A program made the translations under genes and the position numbers. This document shows, piece by piece, positions 1 through 5,695 of a DNA stretch of 8,985 nucleotides (position 1 is its first letter; every line of letters starts with the position of its first letter). Below the pieces are notes generated by a model. It worked only from the letters and a program-made list of their open reading frames with translations, was not told the DNA's origin and did no database searches. Origin of the DNA: an uncultured Oscillospiraceae bacterium (GTDB lineage Bacteria; Bacillota_A; Clostridia; Oscillospirales; Oscillospiraceae); NCBI GenBank assembly GCA_900757695.1, contig CAAEOU010000072.1:1-8985 (forward strand), written 5' to 3'.

Positions 1-815
1 ATGCCATAGCCCACCTTTTCCATGGTCATCCGGGGCATGGGGCCAAACTTTGTCACAAACCGCCGCAGCAGCGCCGCCCCGGTGGGGGTACAAAGCTCTC
101 CCTGGATCTCGCCTCCATAGCAGGGGACCCCCTGCAGCAGGAACGCCGTTGCCGGTGCAGGCACCGGCAGGATCCCATGGGCGCAGTGTACATGGCCTGA
201 TCCCACGTGCACCGGAGATCCATAGACCTGCTGCACGCCCAGCTCATCCATCAGCATGCAGACTCCCACCACATCCGCCACAGCGTCCATGGTGCCTACC
301 TCGTGGAAGTGGATCTCCTCCACGGGCTTCCCGTGGGCGTGGCTCTCCGCCCGTGCAATGGCTTCGTACACCGCAATTGCATTGGTGCGCACCGTCTCCG
401 GCAGTGCCAGATGGCCGATGATATGGCGAATATCCGCCATGCTGCTGTGGTGATGGGCATGGGTGTGGTCTTCATGGTCGTGATGATGGGTATGCTCGTG
501 CGCATGTTCGTGGTCATGTTCATGCTCGTGCTCATGGTCATGCTCGTGGTGCTCATGCATATGCACATGCTCGTGGTGCTCCTGACCATGGATATGGTCA
601 TGGCTATGCTCTTCCTGTCCGTTCACCAGCACCGACACATGGGTGCCAAGGATGCCGCATTTCTCCCGCCGCTCCATCTGATAAGTCACACCGGGAATCC
701 CCAGTGCGTTGAGCCGCCGGATCCGCTCCTGAGGCTCCGGAAACAGCTCCAGCAGTGCTCCCATGAGCATGTCTCCCGCTGCGCCCATGGCGCATTCCAA
801 ATACAGTGTTTTCAT
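1..815 (-). CDS. larC: LarC, nickel insertion enzyme for the nickel-pincer nucleotide cofactor (3' end outside window)
   Basis: LarC is the CTP-dependent cyclometallase that puts nickel into the bis-thiocarboxylated pyridinium mononucleotide, the last step of NPN cofactor synthesis in the cytoplasm. The frame is open from ATG at 815 to the window edge, giving 271 complete codons. The N-terminus reads MKTLYLECAMGAAGDM, a typical LarC start. Residues 70-123 form a His-rich stretch with 29 His in 54 residues. The conserved IHFHEVGTMDA segment follows (H169, H171, E172). The visible part ends in MEKVGYG, about where the N-terminal domain of the family ends. The start codon overlaps the larB stop as ATGA, indicating translational coupling. 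In Lactobacillus plantarum this protein needs a programmed frameshift between larC1 and larC2; whether that applies here lies beyond the edge. Family identity is secure. Confidence 0.93.
   Translation of the reverse strand, partial: MKTLYLECAMGAAGDMLMGALLELFPEPQERIRRLNALGIPGVTYQMERREKCGILGTHVSVLVNGQEEHSHDHIHGQEHHEHVHMHEHHEHDHEHEHEHDHEHAHEHTHHHDHEDHTHAHHHSSMADIRHIIGHLALPETVRTNAIAVYEAIARAESHAHGKPVEEIHFHEVGTMDAVADVVGVCMLMDELGVQQVYGSPVHVGSGHVHCAHGILPVPAPATAFLLQGVPCYGGEIQGELCTPTGAALLRRFVTKFGPMPRMTMEKVGYG
447..608 (-). repeat. Low-complexity His/Glu/Asp codon tract inside larC
   Basis: The coding strand is a run of CAC/CAT codons alternating with GAG, GAA and GAC, giving HEHEHEHDHEHAHEH-like protein (larC residues 70-123). 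The + strand shows imperfect copies of catgctcgtg and catggt units. The pattern is degenerate, so it is not a simple identical tandem repeat. It probably encodes a flexible metal-binding loop. Such tracts can vary in length between strains by slippage. Confidence 0.85.
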
Positions 816-1570
816 TTCTGCCCTCCTATGTGTGCGATCATGCTGGCCAGATAGCCCGCTCCGAATCCATTATCAATATTTACCACGCTGGTGCCGCTGG
901 CGCAGGAATTGAGCATACTCAGCAGCGCCGAAAGGCCGCCAAAGTTTGCACCGTATCCCACGGAGGTAGGCACCGCAATCACCGGACAGTCCGCAAGACC
1001 GCCGATGACGCTGGCCAGCGCCCCCTCCATGCCCGCAATGGCAACGATCACCTTTGCGCTCATGATCTCGTCCAAATGGGACAGGAGCCGGTGAAGTCCC
1101 GCCACTCCCACATCATAGAGCCGTACCACATGGTTGCCCAAAGCCTCTGCGGTCAGCGCCGCCTCCTCTGCCACCGGCACATCCGAGGTGCCGCCGGTGG
1201 CCACAAGGATCGTCCCCTGACTGTCCGGCTCCGGCATACTGCCAACGATCCCCACCCGGCAGTCTTCATAGTAGGTAAGGGGCAGCTTCTCCGCCACAAG
1301 CTTTGCCTTGGATGCATCCATCCGGGTGATCAAAATGGTTTTCTGGCCGTTCTTCCACATGGTCTCCGCAATCCCGGCAATCTGCATGCCTGTTTTTCCG
1401 GCGCCGTAAATCACCTCCGCAGCTCCCTGCCGCAGTCCCCGATGGGCATCGATCTTGGCAAAGCCGATGTCCTCATAGGGCGCCTCCTTCAGCTTCAGCA
1501 GCGCCGAATCCACATCCATTGTCCCCCGGGCCACCTGCTCCAGCATGGACCGGATCTCCTTCTGCTCCAT
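812..1570 (-). CDS. larB: LarB, nicotinic acid adenine dinucleotide carboxylase/hydrolase (NPN biosynthesis)
   Basis: LarB carries out the first committed step of NPN cofactor synthesis. It carboxylates C5 of the pyridinium ring of nicotinic acid adenine dinucleotide and splits off AMP, giving pyridinium-3,5-biscarboxylic acid mononucleotide. The 252-residue length fits the family. Visible motifs are FAKIDAHRGLRQG (38-49), EVIYGAGKT (52-60), VATGGTSDVPVAEEAA (123-138) and the PurE-like core GMEGAL (180-185) with PTSVGYGANFGG (201-212). Cys223 in NSCASGTSVVNIDNGFGAG matches the position of the catalytic Cys known in L. plantarum LarB (Cys221). The start overlaps the larE stop as TAATG, with GGAGG seven bases upstream. 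The stop overlaps larC. Order and overlaps indicate a coupled larE-larB-larC block. Confidence 0.95.
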   Translation of the reverse strand: MEQKEIRSMLEQVARGTMDVDSALLKLKEAPYEDIGFAKIDAHRGLRQGAAEVIYGAGKTGMQIAGIAETMWKNGQKTILITRMDASKAKLVAEKLPLTYYEDCRVGIVGSMPEPDSQGTILVATGGTSDVPVAEEAALTAEALGNHVVRLYDVGVAGLHRLLSHLDEIMSAKVIVAIAGMEGALASVIGGLADCPVIAVPTSVGYGANFGGLSALLSMLNSCASGTSVVNIDNGFGAGYLASMIAHIGGQK

Positions 1571-2307
1571 TATCTCCCCTCCATGTCCAGAAACACGTCT
1601 GCAAACAGGGGCTTCAGTGCGGAAAGGATCTCTTTCCGCTGGGAAAGTCCACGCTCCATCTGCCCCTCCGGCAGCTGGATGCGGGCAGCATCATGGTAGA
1701 CCCGCACCCGAAAATCGGTAAAGCCAAGGGCAAACAGCGCTCCTTCGGCCTTTTCCACTTTTTCGAGTCCCGCCTCCGTGATCTGCGTTCCCGTAGGGAA
1801 CCGGGTGGCAAGACAGGCGTAAGAGGGCTTATCCCACGTAAAGAGTCCGGCCTGCCGGGACTTTTCCCGGATGTCCTGCTTGGTAAGGCCGCAGAGGCGC
1901 AGGGGCGAGAGCACCTTCATCTCCCCCAGTGCCTTCATGCCCGGGCGGTCTCCCGCATCGTCCGAGGCGTTTGTCCCGTCGATCACCTCATCGTATCCGT
2001 CCTGCCGGGCCCGCTCCACCAGAGCCCCAAACAGCGCCGTCTTGCAGTAATAGCACCGATTCTTGGGATTAAAGCCCGTCGCCGGGAGAATATCATAAGG
2101 CAGGATCGTCAGCTCCGCTCCCACCTCTTCCGCCAGCCGCTTGGCATCCTCCAGCTCAAACTGGGGCTGAAACTGCGTCTTGGCAAAGTAGGGCCGAACA
2201 TCCGCCCCGGCCTGTCGTGCCGCATACAGCAGGTAGGAGGAATCTACGCCGCCCGAAAAGCCAAGCGCCACCTTGGGATGTGCCTGAAAAAATTCTTGCA
2301 ATGTCAT
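1570..2307 (-). CDS. larE: LarE, ATP-dependent sulfur transferase (NPN biosynthesis), likely the [4Fe-4S] subtype
   Basis: LarE adenylylates the carboxylates of the LarB product and converts them to thiocarboxylates. The 245-residue protein starts with a PP-loop ATP site, GFSGGVDSSYLL (16-27), and carries the DGTNASDD segment (110-117). It has four cysteines: C85 and C88 in NPKNRCYYCK, C139 in PLRLCG, and C165 in KPSYACLATRFPTG. L. plantarum LarE has one Cys and sacrifices its sulfur. Most homologs have three clustered Cys, shown in Thermotoga maritima to hold a [4Fe-4S] cluster that allows turnover; C85, C88 and C165 fit that pattern by position (inference). The start at 2307 has AAAGGAG about eight bases upstream. 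It lies 17 bases after the cbiO stop and its own stop touches larB. Confidence 0.95.
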   Translation of the reverse strand: MTLQEFFQAHPKVALGFSGGVDSSYLLYAARQAGADVRPYFAKTQFQPQFELEDAKRLAEEVGAELTILPYDILPATGFNPKNRCYYCKTALFGALVERARQDGYDEVIDGTNASDDAGDRPGMKALGEMKVLSPLRLCGLTKQDIREKSRQAGLFTWDKPSYACLATRFPTGTQITEAGLEKVEKAEGALFALGFTDFRVRVYHDAARIQLPEGQMERGLSQRKEILSALKPLFADVFLDMEGR

Positions 2308-2324
2308 AAGAATGCTCCTTTCGC

Positions 2325-3038
2325 TTATGCATATATACCAATGGCTTCCACGCCGCCGTCCTCCATGGTTTTCTCATCGAACAGCAGCTCTTTGGATGCG
2401 CCATCTGCAAACAGTGCTCCCTTGGTCAGCACCACGCATCTCCGGCAGGTCTCCAGTGCAAAGGTCAGATCATGGGTCGCCACCAGCATGGTCTGCGGAA
2501 GCTGCTGCATGACTGTGATCAGTCTTCTGCGTGCCTTGGGGTCCAGAAAGGCCGTAGGCTCGTCCAGCAGCAGCAGCTTCGGCTCCATGGCAAGTACCGT
2601 AGCCAGTGCCGCCATGCGCTTTTCGCCGCCGCTGAGCCGCTGCGCCTGCCGATCCCTCAGCGCCGAAATCCCCAGCAGCTCCAAGGTCTTATCGCTCCGC
2701 TTCCGCACCTGCTGTTCCGGAAGGCCCATGTTTTGCAGGCCAAAGGCCACATTCTGGTACACCGTTGGCAGGAAGAGCTGGTCATCCGGATTTTGAAACA
2801 CCACGCCCACCTGCTGCCGCAGTTTGGATAATGTTTTTGGGGTAAGCTCGGTATCCCCCACCCGGACACTCCCCTGACTCTGTACCAGTCCCACCAGCGC
2901 CATCAGCAGCGTTGTTTTGCCCGCTCCGTTGCCGCCGATGAGGCCGCAGGTCTCCCCGGGGGACAGCTTCAGGGATACATGTCTCAGTGCCTCTGTTCCA
3001 TCGGGATAGGTCACCGACAGGTCCTGAATATTCAGCAT
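2325..3038 (-). CDS. cbiO: ECF transporter ATPase (NikO/CbiO type), nickel uptake
   Basis: This is the energising ATPase of the ECF-type metal importer, acting with the T component CbiQ and the substrate component NikMN at the cytoplasmic face of the membrane. The 237 residues carry a full ABC set: Walker A GGNGAGKTT (35-43), Q-loop VFQNPDDQLF (80-89), signature LSGGEKRMA (135-143), Walker B LLLLDEP (155-161) and H-loop VATHDLTF (187-194). FQNPDDQ is typical of ECF ATPases. The start at 3038 (MLNIQDLSVTYPDG) is chosen because GGAGG lies about eight bases upstream and the ATG overlaps the cbiQ stop by seven bases. The frame stays open further upstream but that part has no family similarity. 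Only one A component is present, so it probably works as a homodimer. Confidence 0.95.
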   Translation of the reverse strand: MLNIQDLSVTYPDGTEALRHVSLKLSPGETCGLIGGNGAGKTTLLMALVGLVQSQGSVRVGDTELTPKTLSKLRQQVGVVFQNPDDQLFLPTVYQNVAFGLQNMGLPEQQVRKRSDKTLELLGISALRDRQAQRLSGGEKRMAALATVLAMEPKLLLLDEPTAFLDPKARRRLITVMQQLPQTMLVATHDLTFALETCRRCVVLTKGALFADGASKELLFDEKTMEDGGVEAIGIYA

Positions 3039-3832
3039 GTTATCATCCTCCCGATCCAGCCCGGTACATCTGTCCAACGAAACAGCAGGCTGGTAAGCAC
3101 CGCCGCCATGGCATAGATCAGATCTCCGCTGTTTATTTTCTGTTTTCCACCGCCGTGCCAGCTGCCGCCATAGCCCCGGCACTTCATGGCGCCATAAATT
3201 CGCTCCGCCCGGTCAAAGCTCCTCAGCAGCAGGCTCCCGGCAAAGGGGCCCATATGGCGGATATCCAGCTTCTTCCCGCCGCCTCGGAGCTGGTAGGCTG
3301 CCCACATGGAGGATGCCTCTTCCATCAGCGCCCCCACATACCGGTAGGTCATTTCCAGCAGCGCCACAAAGGAGGCCGGAATATGGAGGCGGCGCAGGGC
3401 GGCTGTCAGCTGAGGAAACGGCGTTACCGCAATCAGCGTCAGCACTGCGGCGACGCTCAGCATTGCCCGCAGCAGAATACTGAGGCTGGATACCATTCCG
3501 GCGGTGATCGTAAGCCCGCCAATGCACATGACCGCTTGCCGTTCCACTGCCAGATTGCCCACACAGGCCATCAGGCAGAAGGGCAGCACCACAAGGCTCC
3601 GCCGCAGCACCATTCCAAAGGGCACCTCCGCCAGCGCTAATACTACCACCGGATACAAAAAGAACGCAGACATCTGCCCGACACGCTGCCGATCCAAAGA
3701 CAGAAGACACACCAGATAGACACAGCAGCTCAGCAGCTTCACCATGGGATCTCTGCGGTGGATCAGGGTATTTTTACCGGAAAGCTGCTCCAGACCGTAG
3801 ATTTCCCTCGTTCTGCTTCGTATATCTGCCAT
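3032..3832 (-). CDS. cbiQ: ECF transporter transmembrane (T) component, NikQ/CbiQ type
   Basis: This is the membrane coupling subunit linking the ATPase to the metal-binding NikMN protein. The 266-residue protein has several hydrophobic segments: about 31-45, 54-69, 79-95, 102-119 and 124-137, and a C-terminal one near 236-251. Two Arg-Gly coupling motifs of the CbiQ family are visible as AYQLRG (179-184) and MKCRGYGG (216-223); these contact the grooves of the ATPase dimer. The second has Cys where Ala is usual. The SD AAGGAG overlaps the nikMN stop codon, and the stop overlaps cbiO, so all three transporter genes are translationally linked. Metal specificity comes from NikMN, not from this subunit. 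Confidence 0.93.
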   Translation of the reverse strand: MADIRSRTREIYGLEQLSGKNTLIHRRDPMVKLLSCCVYLVCLLSLDRQRVGQMSAFFLYPVVVLALAEVPFGMVLRRSLVVLPFCLMACVGNLAVERQAVMCIGGLTITAGMVSSLSILLRAMLSVAAVLTLIAVTPFPQLTAALRRLHIPASFVALLEMTYRYVGALMEEASSMWAAYQLRGGGKKLDIRHMGPFAGSLLLRSFDRAERIYGAMKCRGYGGSWHGGGKQKINSGDLIYAMAAVLTSLLFRWTDVPGWIGRMITC

Positions 3833-3844
3833 TGCCTCGTCTCC

Positions 3845-4849
3845 TTACTCCTGCTCTTTTTTTCTGTGGCGCTTCTTGGCCCATACGATGCCGCTGCCCA
3901 CGGCGCCCGCCAGCAGGAACGTCATCACAGTCCCCGCTACGCCGGCTGTCGCGGTGCTCACCGCCTCATTGTCCGAGGGCCCTGTATAATCCGGCATCTT
4001 CGCCGTTTGCGCCTGAATCTCCGCCGCCTTTTGCTGGGCCGCATAGCCCGTCTCCAGCTCTGTGGTACCGGCGGTTTTCTCCATGGCCCATTCGAGGCCG
4101 TCGGGCAGGCCGGAGGCTGCAAGGCTCAATCCACCCGCTACCAGCAGTGCCGCTACGGCAAAGCATGCAGCCGTTTTCTTTACGGAGCGTTTCGATACAG
4201 CTTCTTCCGCACCGTCCAGAATTTCCGGTCTGGTCTCATAGACGAACAGCAGGATTCCTCCGGTCACAATGCCCTCCACCAGACCGATTGCCAAATGAAT
4301 GGGCTGCATCAGCAGCACAAAGGTGGAAAAGGGCAGCGCCGTGATCCCCGAAGCTACCGTCTCCAGCACCACGCCAAAGGCCCCCAGCTGGAGCCCCAGC
4401 ACCGCAGAAAGAACGCTGGCCGCCATCAGGCGTCCCCTGCTTTTCTTTTTTCCGAATATGTGGCGAAACACCAGCGGATAGGCCAGCAGACACGGGATCA
4501 CCCCCATATTGAAGACATTACATCCCAGGGCCAGCAGTCCGCCGTCTGCAAACATAAGGCATTGGATCGTCAGCACCACTGCAATGGTCAAAAGGGCCGC
4601 AGGCCCGCCCAGCAGTCCCGACAGCAGCACGCCGCCGCCGATGTGTCCGCTGGAGCCCGTACCCGGGATCGTAAAATTGATCATCTGCGCCGCAAATACA
4701 AATGCCCCGGCCACTGCCATCATCGGGAGCTTTTTCTCGGCCTGTCGGCCGCCCTTCATCTTCACTGCCGCGCCTGCCAGCGCCCCTGCGCTGACTGCGC
4801 ACATCACGCCGCCTACTGCCGGAGACAGCAGCGCATCTGCCATATGCAT
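3845..4849 (-). CDS. nikMN: NikMN fusion: nickel-binding substrate component of ECF transporter with C-terminal NikN/PDGLE part
   Basis: This is a 334-residue membrane protein with a CbiM/NikM core (about 1-215) fused to a NikN-like part (about 222-334). The N-terminus MHMADALLSP keeps His2, which with the terminal amine and a later His binds the metal in structures of the family; the partner is probably H69 in GTGSSGHIGGG (63-73). Starting at the second Met would remove His2, so the start at 4849 is preferred even though its SD (GGGGGAA) is weak. The second part has a membrane helix (about 226-246), the PDGLEWA motif (249-255), an extracellular loop and a final helix (about 301-323). It replaces the small CbiN or NikN subunit. 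The fusion and the downstream lar genes favour nickel over cobalt. This matches the NPN-linked transporter of L. plantarum. Confidence 0.92.
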   Translation of the reverse strand: MHMADALLSPAVGGVMCAVSAGALAGAAVKMKGGRQAEKKLPMMAVAGAFVFAAQMINFTIPGTGSSGHIGGGVLLSGLLGGPAALLTIAVVLTIQCLMFADGGLLALGCNVFNMGVIPCLLAYPLVFRHIFGKKKSRGRLMAASVLSAVLGLQLGAFGVVLETVASGITALPFSTFVLLMQPIHLAIGLVEGIVTGGILLFVYETRPEILDGAEEAVSKRSVKKTAACFAVAALLVAGGLSLAASGLPDGLEWAMEKTAGTTELETGYAAQQKAAEIQAQTAKMPDYTGPSDNEAVSTATAGVAGTVMTFLLAGAVGSGIVWAKKRHRKKEQE

Positions 4850-4862
4850 CTTTCATTCCCCC

Positions 4863-4905
4863 AAATACAAAAATTGCCAGAACGGCATAGCCCCGCCTGC
4901 TGGCA
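4863..4905 (-). terminator. Terminator-like hairpin upstream of nikMN
   Basis: On the minus strand TGCCAG (4905-4900) pairs with CTGGCA (4880-4875). The 19-base interior can add a GGC/GCC or CGG/CCG inner stem. ATTTTTGTATTT follows directly at 4874-4863. It lies about 25 bases before the nikMN start. It could end a short DUF3842 transcript or act as the off-state of an attenuator. The outer stem is only six pairs. Confidence 0.5.
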
Positions 4906-4971
4906 GGTTCATTGCCTTCCTGACAATTCAAATCAAATTTCCCATTTCCCCATACCCATTTCATCGGGCCT

Positions 4972-4990
4972 CCCGCACTTCCTGTGCAGG
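4972..4990 (-). other. Hairpin just after the DUF3842 stop
   Basis: CCTGCAC (4990-4984) pairs with GTGCGGG (4978-4972) around the loop AGGAA: seven pairs, including one U-G. A variant pairs TCCC with GGGA with one bulged U. No T tract follows, so it is not a terminator by itself. It may be the first stem of a folded leader or may protect the 3' end of a processed mRNA. Confidence 0.4.
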
Positions 4991-4995
4991 GACTG

Positions 4996-5397
4996 TTACA
5001 AGGGGGCAATCATCTCTATGGCGGTCTGGATCATCTGTCCCATGGGCATATCCTGTACGCCCGCAACCATATTGTCACAGTGATTCACCGGCAGCAAAAT
5101 CCGCTTTGCATGGCTCTGTCCCACTGCCAGCGCCATGGCCGGCGTGATCTCACCGTACAGGGCATCCGCAATGACAATGCCGATGGGGCCAAGGATATAG
5201 TCGGCACGCCGGGCGCCAACCACCACAGCATTTTCACCTGTGGCAGAAATATCCGCTCCGGCCTTCCGCATATTTTCCGTGGCGACCGAGTTGGTTCCCA
5301 CGGCCCGGACTGTAGCTTCCGGGAAATGCTTCTTCACTTCTGCCACGAGCCCACGGCCCATGCCGCCGCCCTGACCATCGATCACCAGAATCTCCAT
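4996..5397 (-). CDS. DUF3842 family protein at the head of the nickel/NPN operon
   Basis: This is a 133-residue soluble protein with no signal peptide or membrane segment. I recognise it as a DUF3842-type protein of unknown function. It begins MEILVIDGQGGGMGRGL, a beta strand plus Gly-rich loop (7-14) like a nucleotide-binding Rossmann P-loop. Further conserved-looking stretches are VRAVGTNSVAT (30-40), ATGENAVVVGARRADYILGP (52-71), GEITPAMA (82-89) and LLPVNHCDNMVAGV (101-114); H106 and C107 could in principle touch a metal. The start at 5397 has a perfect AGGAGG six bases upstream. It precedes nikMNQO and larEBC on the same strand, so a role in nickel handling or NPN use is plausible, but this is inference from context only. 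Confidence 0.85.
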   Translation of the reverse strand: MEILVIDGQGGGMGRGLVAEVKKHFPEATVRAVGTNSVATENMRKAGADISATGENAVVVGARRADYILGPIGIVIADALYGEITPAMALAVGQSHAKRILLPVNHCDNMVAGVQDMPMGQMIQTAIEMIAPL

Positions 5398-5403
5398 CTT
5401 GAT

Positions 5404-5440
5404 CCTCCTATATTATATCCGCAGCCTGCTGTATTTGCAA
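5404..5440 (-). promoter_or_regulatory. Candidate promoter of the DUF3842-nik-lar operon
   Basis: On the minus strand TTGCAA (5440-5435) and a perfect TATAAT (5417-5412) are 17 bases apart. The predicted start point falls near 5405, inside the AGGAGG ribosome site (5409-5404). That would leave a leader of only about 8 bases, which is awkward for normal translation. Either the leader is very short or the main promoter lies further upstream. Spacing and the -10 element are good; the -35 matches four of six. Confidence 0.45.
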
Positions 5441-5443
5441 ATA
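5432..5443. promoter_or_regulatory. 12-base perfect palindrome over the -35 element, possible operator
   Basis: TATTTGCAAATA is its own reverse complement and covers the candidate -35 box (5435-5440). A dimeric regulator bound here would block RNA polymerase. The regulator is unknown. AT-rich palindromes of this size can occur by chance. Confidence 0.35.
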
Positions 5444-5536
5444 AAATCTCCCAATGCTCTTCCCTTCTATTTTACGATATGTTTACAGAAATGAAAAGCA
5501 GCGTCCAACGATTTCATAAATTGTTCAAATTCTGTT

Positions 5537-5565
5537 TATAGCCTATACAAACTCACCGGGTATAG
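5537..5565. repeat. Overlapping inverted repeats, possible regulator site
   Basis: On the + strand ctatac (5543-5548) and gtatag (5560-5565) form an inverted repeat with an 11-base spacer. The left arm also takes part in tatag-c-ctata (5537-5547), a second palindrome. The arrangement of three related half-sites resembles an operator for a dimeric DNA-binding protein. NikR-type regulators bind spaced inverted repeats, but I cannot match a known consensus. Confidence 0.35.
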
Positions 5566-5586
5566 TATATTCAGAAAACAAATACA

Positions 5587-5603
5587 GCCGCCTGCCTGAC
5601 GGC
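5587..5603 (-). terminator. Second terminator-like hairpin after the GNAT operon
   Basis: On the minus strand GCCGTC (5603-5598) pairs with GGCGGC (5592-5587) around AGGCA, with one T-G pair and a flanking A-T. It is followed by TGTATTTGTTTTCTG. On the + strand the stem is weaker, with one mismatch, but is followed by TTTTCTATATTTCTTC. It probably works as a back-up terminator between the two operons. Confidence 0.55.
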
Positions 5604-5654
5604 TTTTCTATATTTCTTCTTTACTTGAGCTTCTTTCATTCCCCCCTAAATTGC

Positions 5655-5691
5655 TGCGGCCCCCGGATCCTGCCTTGATCCGGGGGCCGCA
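5655..5691. terminator. Strong hairpin ending the plsY-GNAT operon
   Basis: GCGGCCCCCGGATC (5656-5669) and its exact complement (5677-5690) form a 14-pair perfect stem, 15 with the flanking T-A pair, around a 7-base loop. It begins six bases after the GNAT stop codon. The minus strand continues AGCAATTT, a weak T tract. The + strand continues ACTTTTTACG, so it may stop transcription from both sides. Confidence 0.8.
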
Positions 5692-5695
5692 CTTT

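Larger units (their letters stand above)
4850..4995 (-). promoter_or_regulatory. Structured leader between DUF3842 and nikMN, possible attenuator or metal-sensing element
   Basis: These 146 non-coding bases are unusually long for this operon, where other junctions overlap or are under 20 bases. Reading the minus strand, the leader opens with a hairpin, CCTGCAC-AGGAA-GTGCGGG (4990-4972, one G-U pair). A purine-rich stretch follows. It ends with TGCCAG/CTGGCA arms (4905-4900 and 4880-4875) followed by ATTTTTGTATTT. CCTG and CAGG segments around 4893-4922 could pair in alternative ways. No cobalamin box is visible. Riboswitch identity is not established; the regulatory role is inferred from length, fold and position. 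Confidence 0.5.
5398..5654. promoter_or_regulatory. AT-rich intergenic control region upstream of the nickel/NPN operon
   Basis: This stretch separates the GNAT operon terminator from DUF3842. It is clearly richer in A and T than the flanking genes. It holds a second terminator-like hairpin (5587-5603), overlapping inverted repeats (5537-5565), the palindrome at 5432-5443 and the promoter candidate at 5412-5440. The part from 5444 to 5536 shows no open frame with a ribosome site and no clear RNA fold. I see no gene in the region. Confidence 0.6.

Noticed and set aside
296..601. Minus-strand frame rich in Met, Thr and Ser
   Set aside because: It is the His-rich part of larC read out of frame.
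207..854. Long + strand frame with a hydrophobic Met/Val-rich stretch resembling membrane segments
   Set aside because: It is the antisense of larC. The His/Glu codons of the His-rich loop read as Met, Val and Leu on the other strand. There is no ribosome site and no family similarity.
1519..2796. 425-codon + strand open frame, and similar long + strand frames at 806-1699, 3758-5083, 6782-7621 and 7431-8474
   Set aside because: All lie opposite recognisable minus-strand genes, are rich in Arg, His, Pro and Ser as expected from antisense of GC-rich genes, and show no domains.
3039..3182. Upstream extension of cbiO
   Set aside because: The frame is open, but these codons overlap cbiQ and have no ABC similarity; the ATG at 3038 has a good ribosome site.
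3032..4849. Cobalt transporter for cobalamin synthesis
   Set aside because: The genes are often labelled cbiMQO, but the M-N fusion with PDGLE, the lar genes downstream and the absence of any cobalamin gene or B12 box favour nickel.
4518..5009. 163-codon minus-strand frame spanning the leader and the start of nikMN
   Set aside because: It is nikMN read in another frame plus leader sequence; it has no ribosome site or family match.
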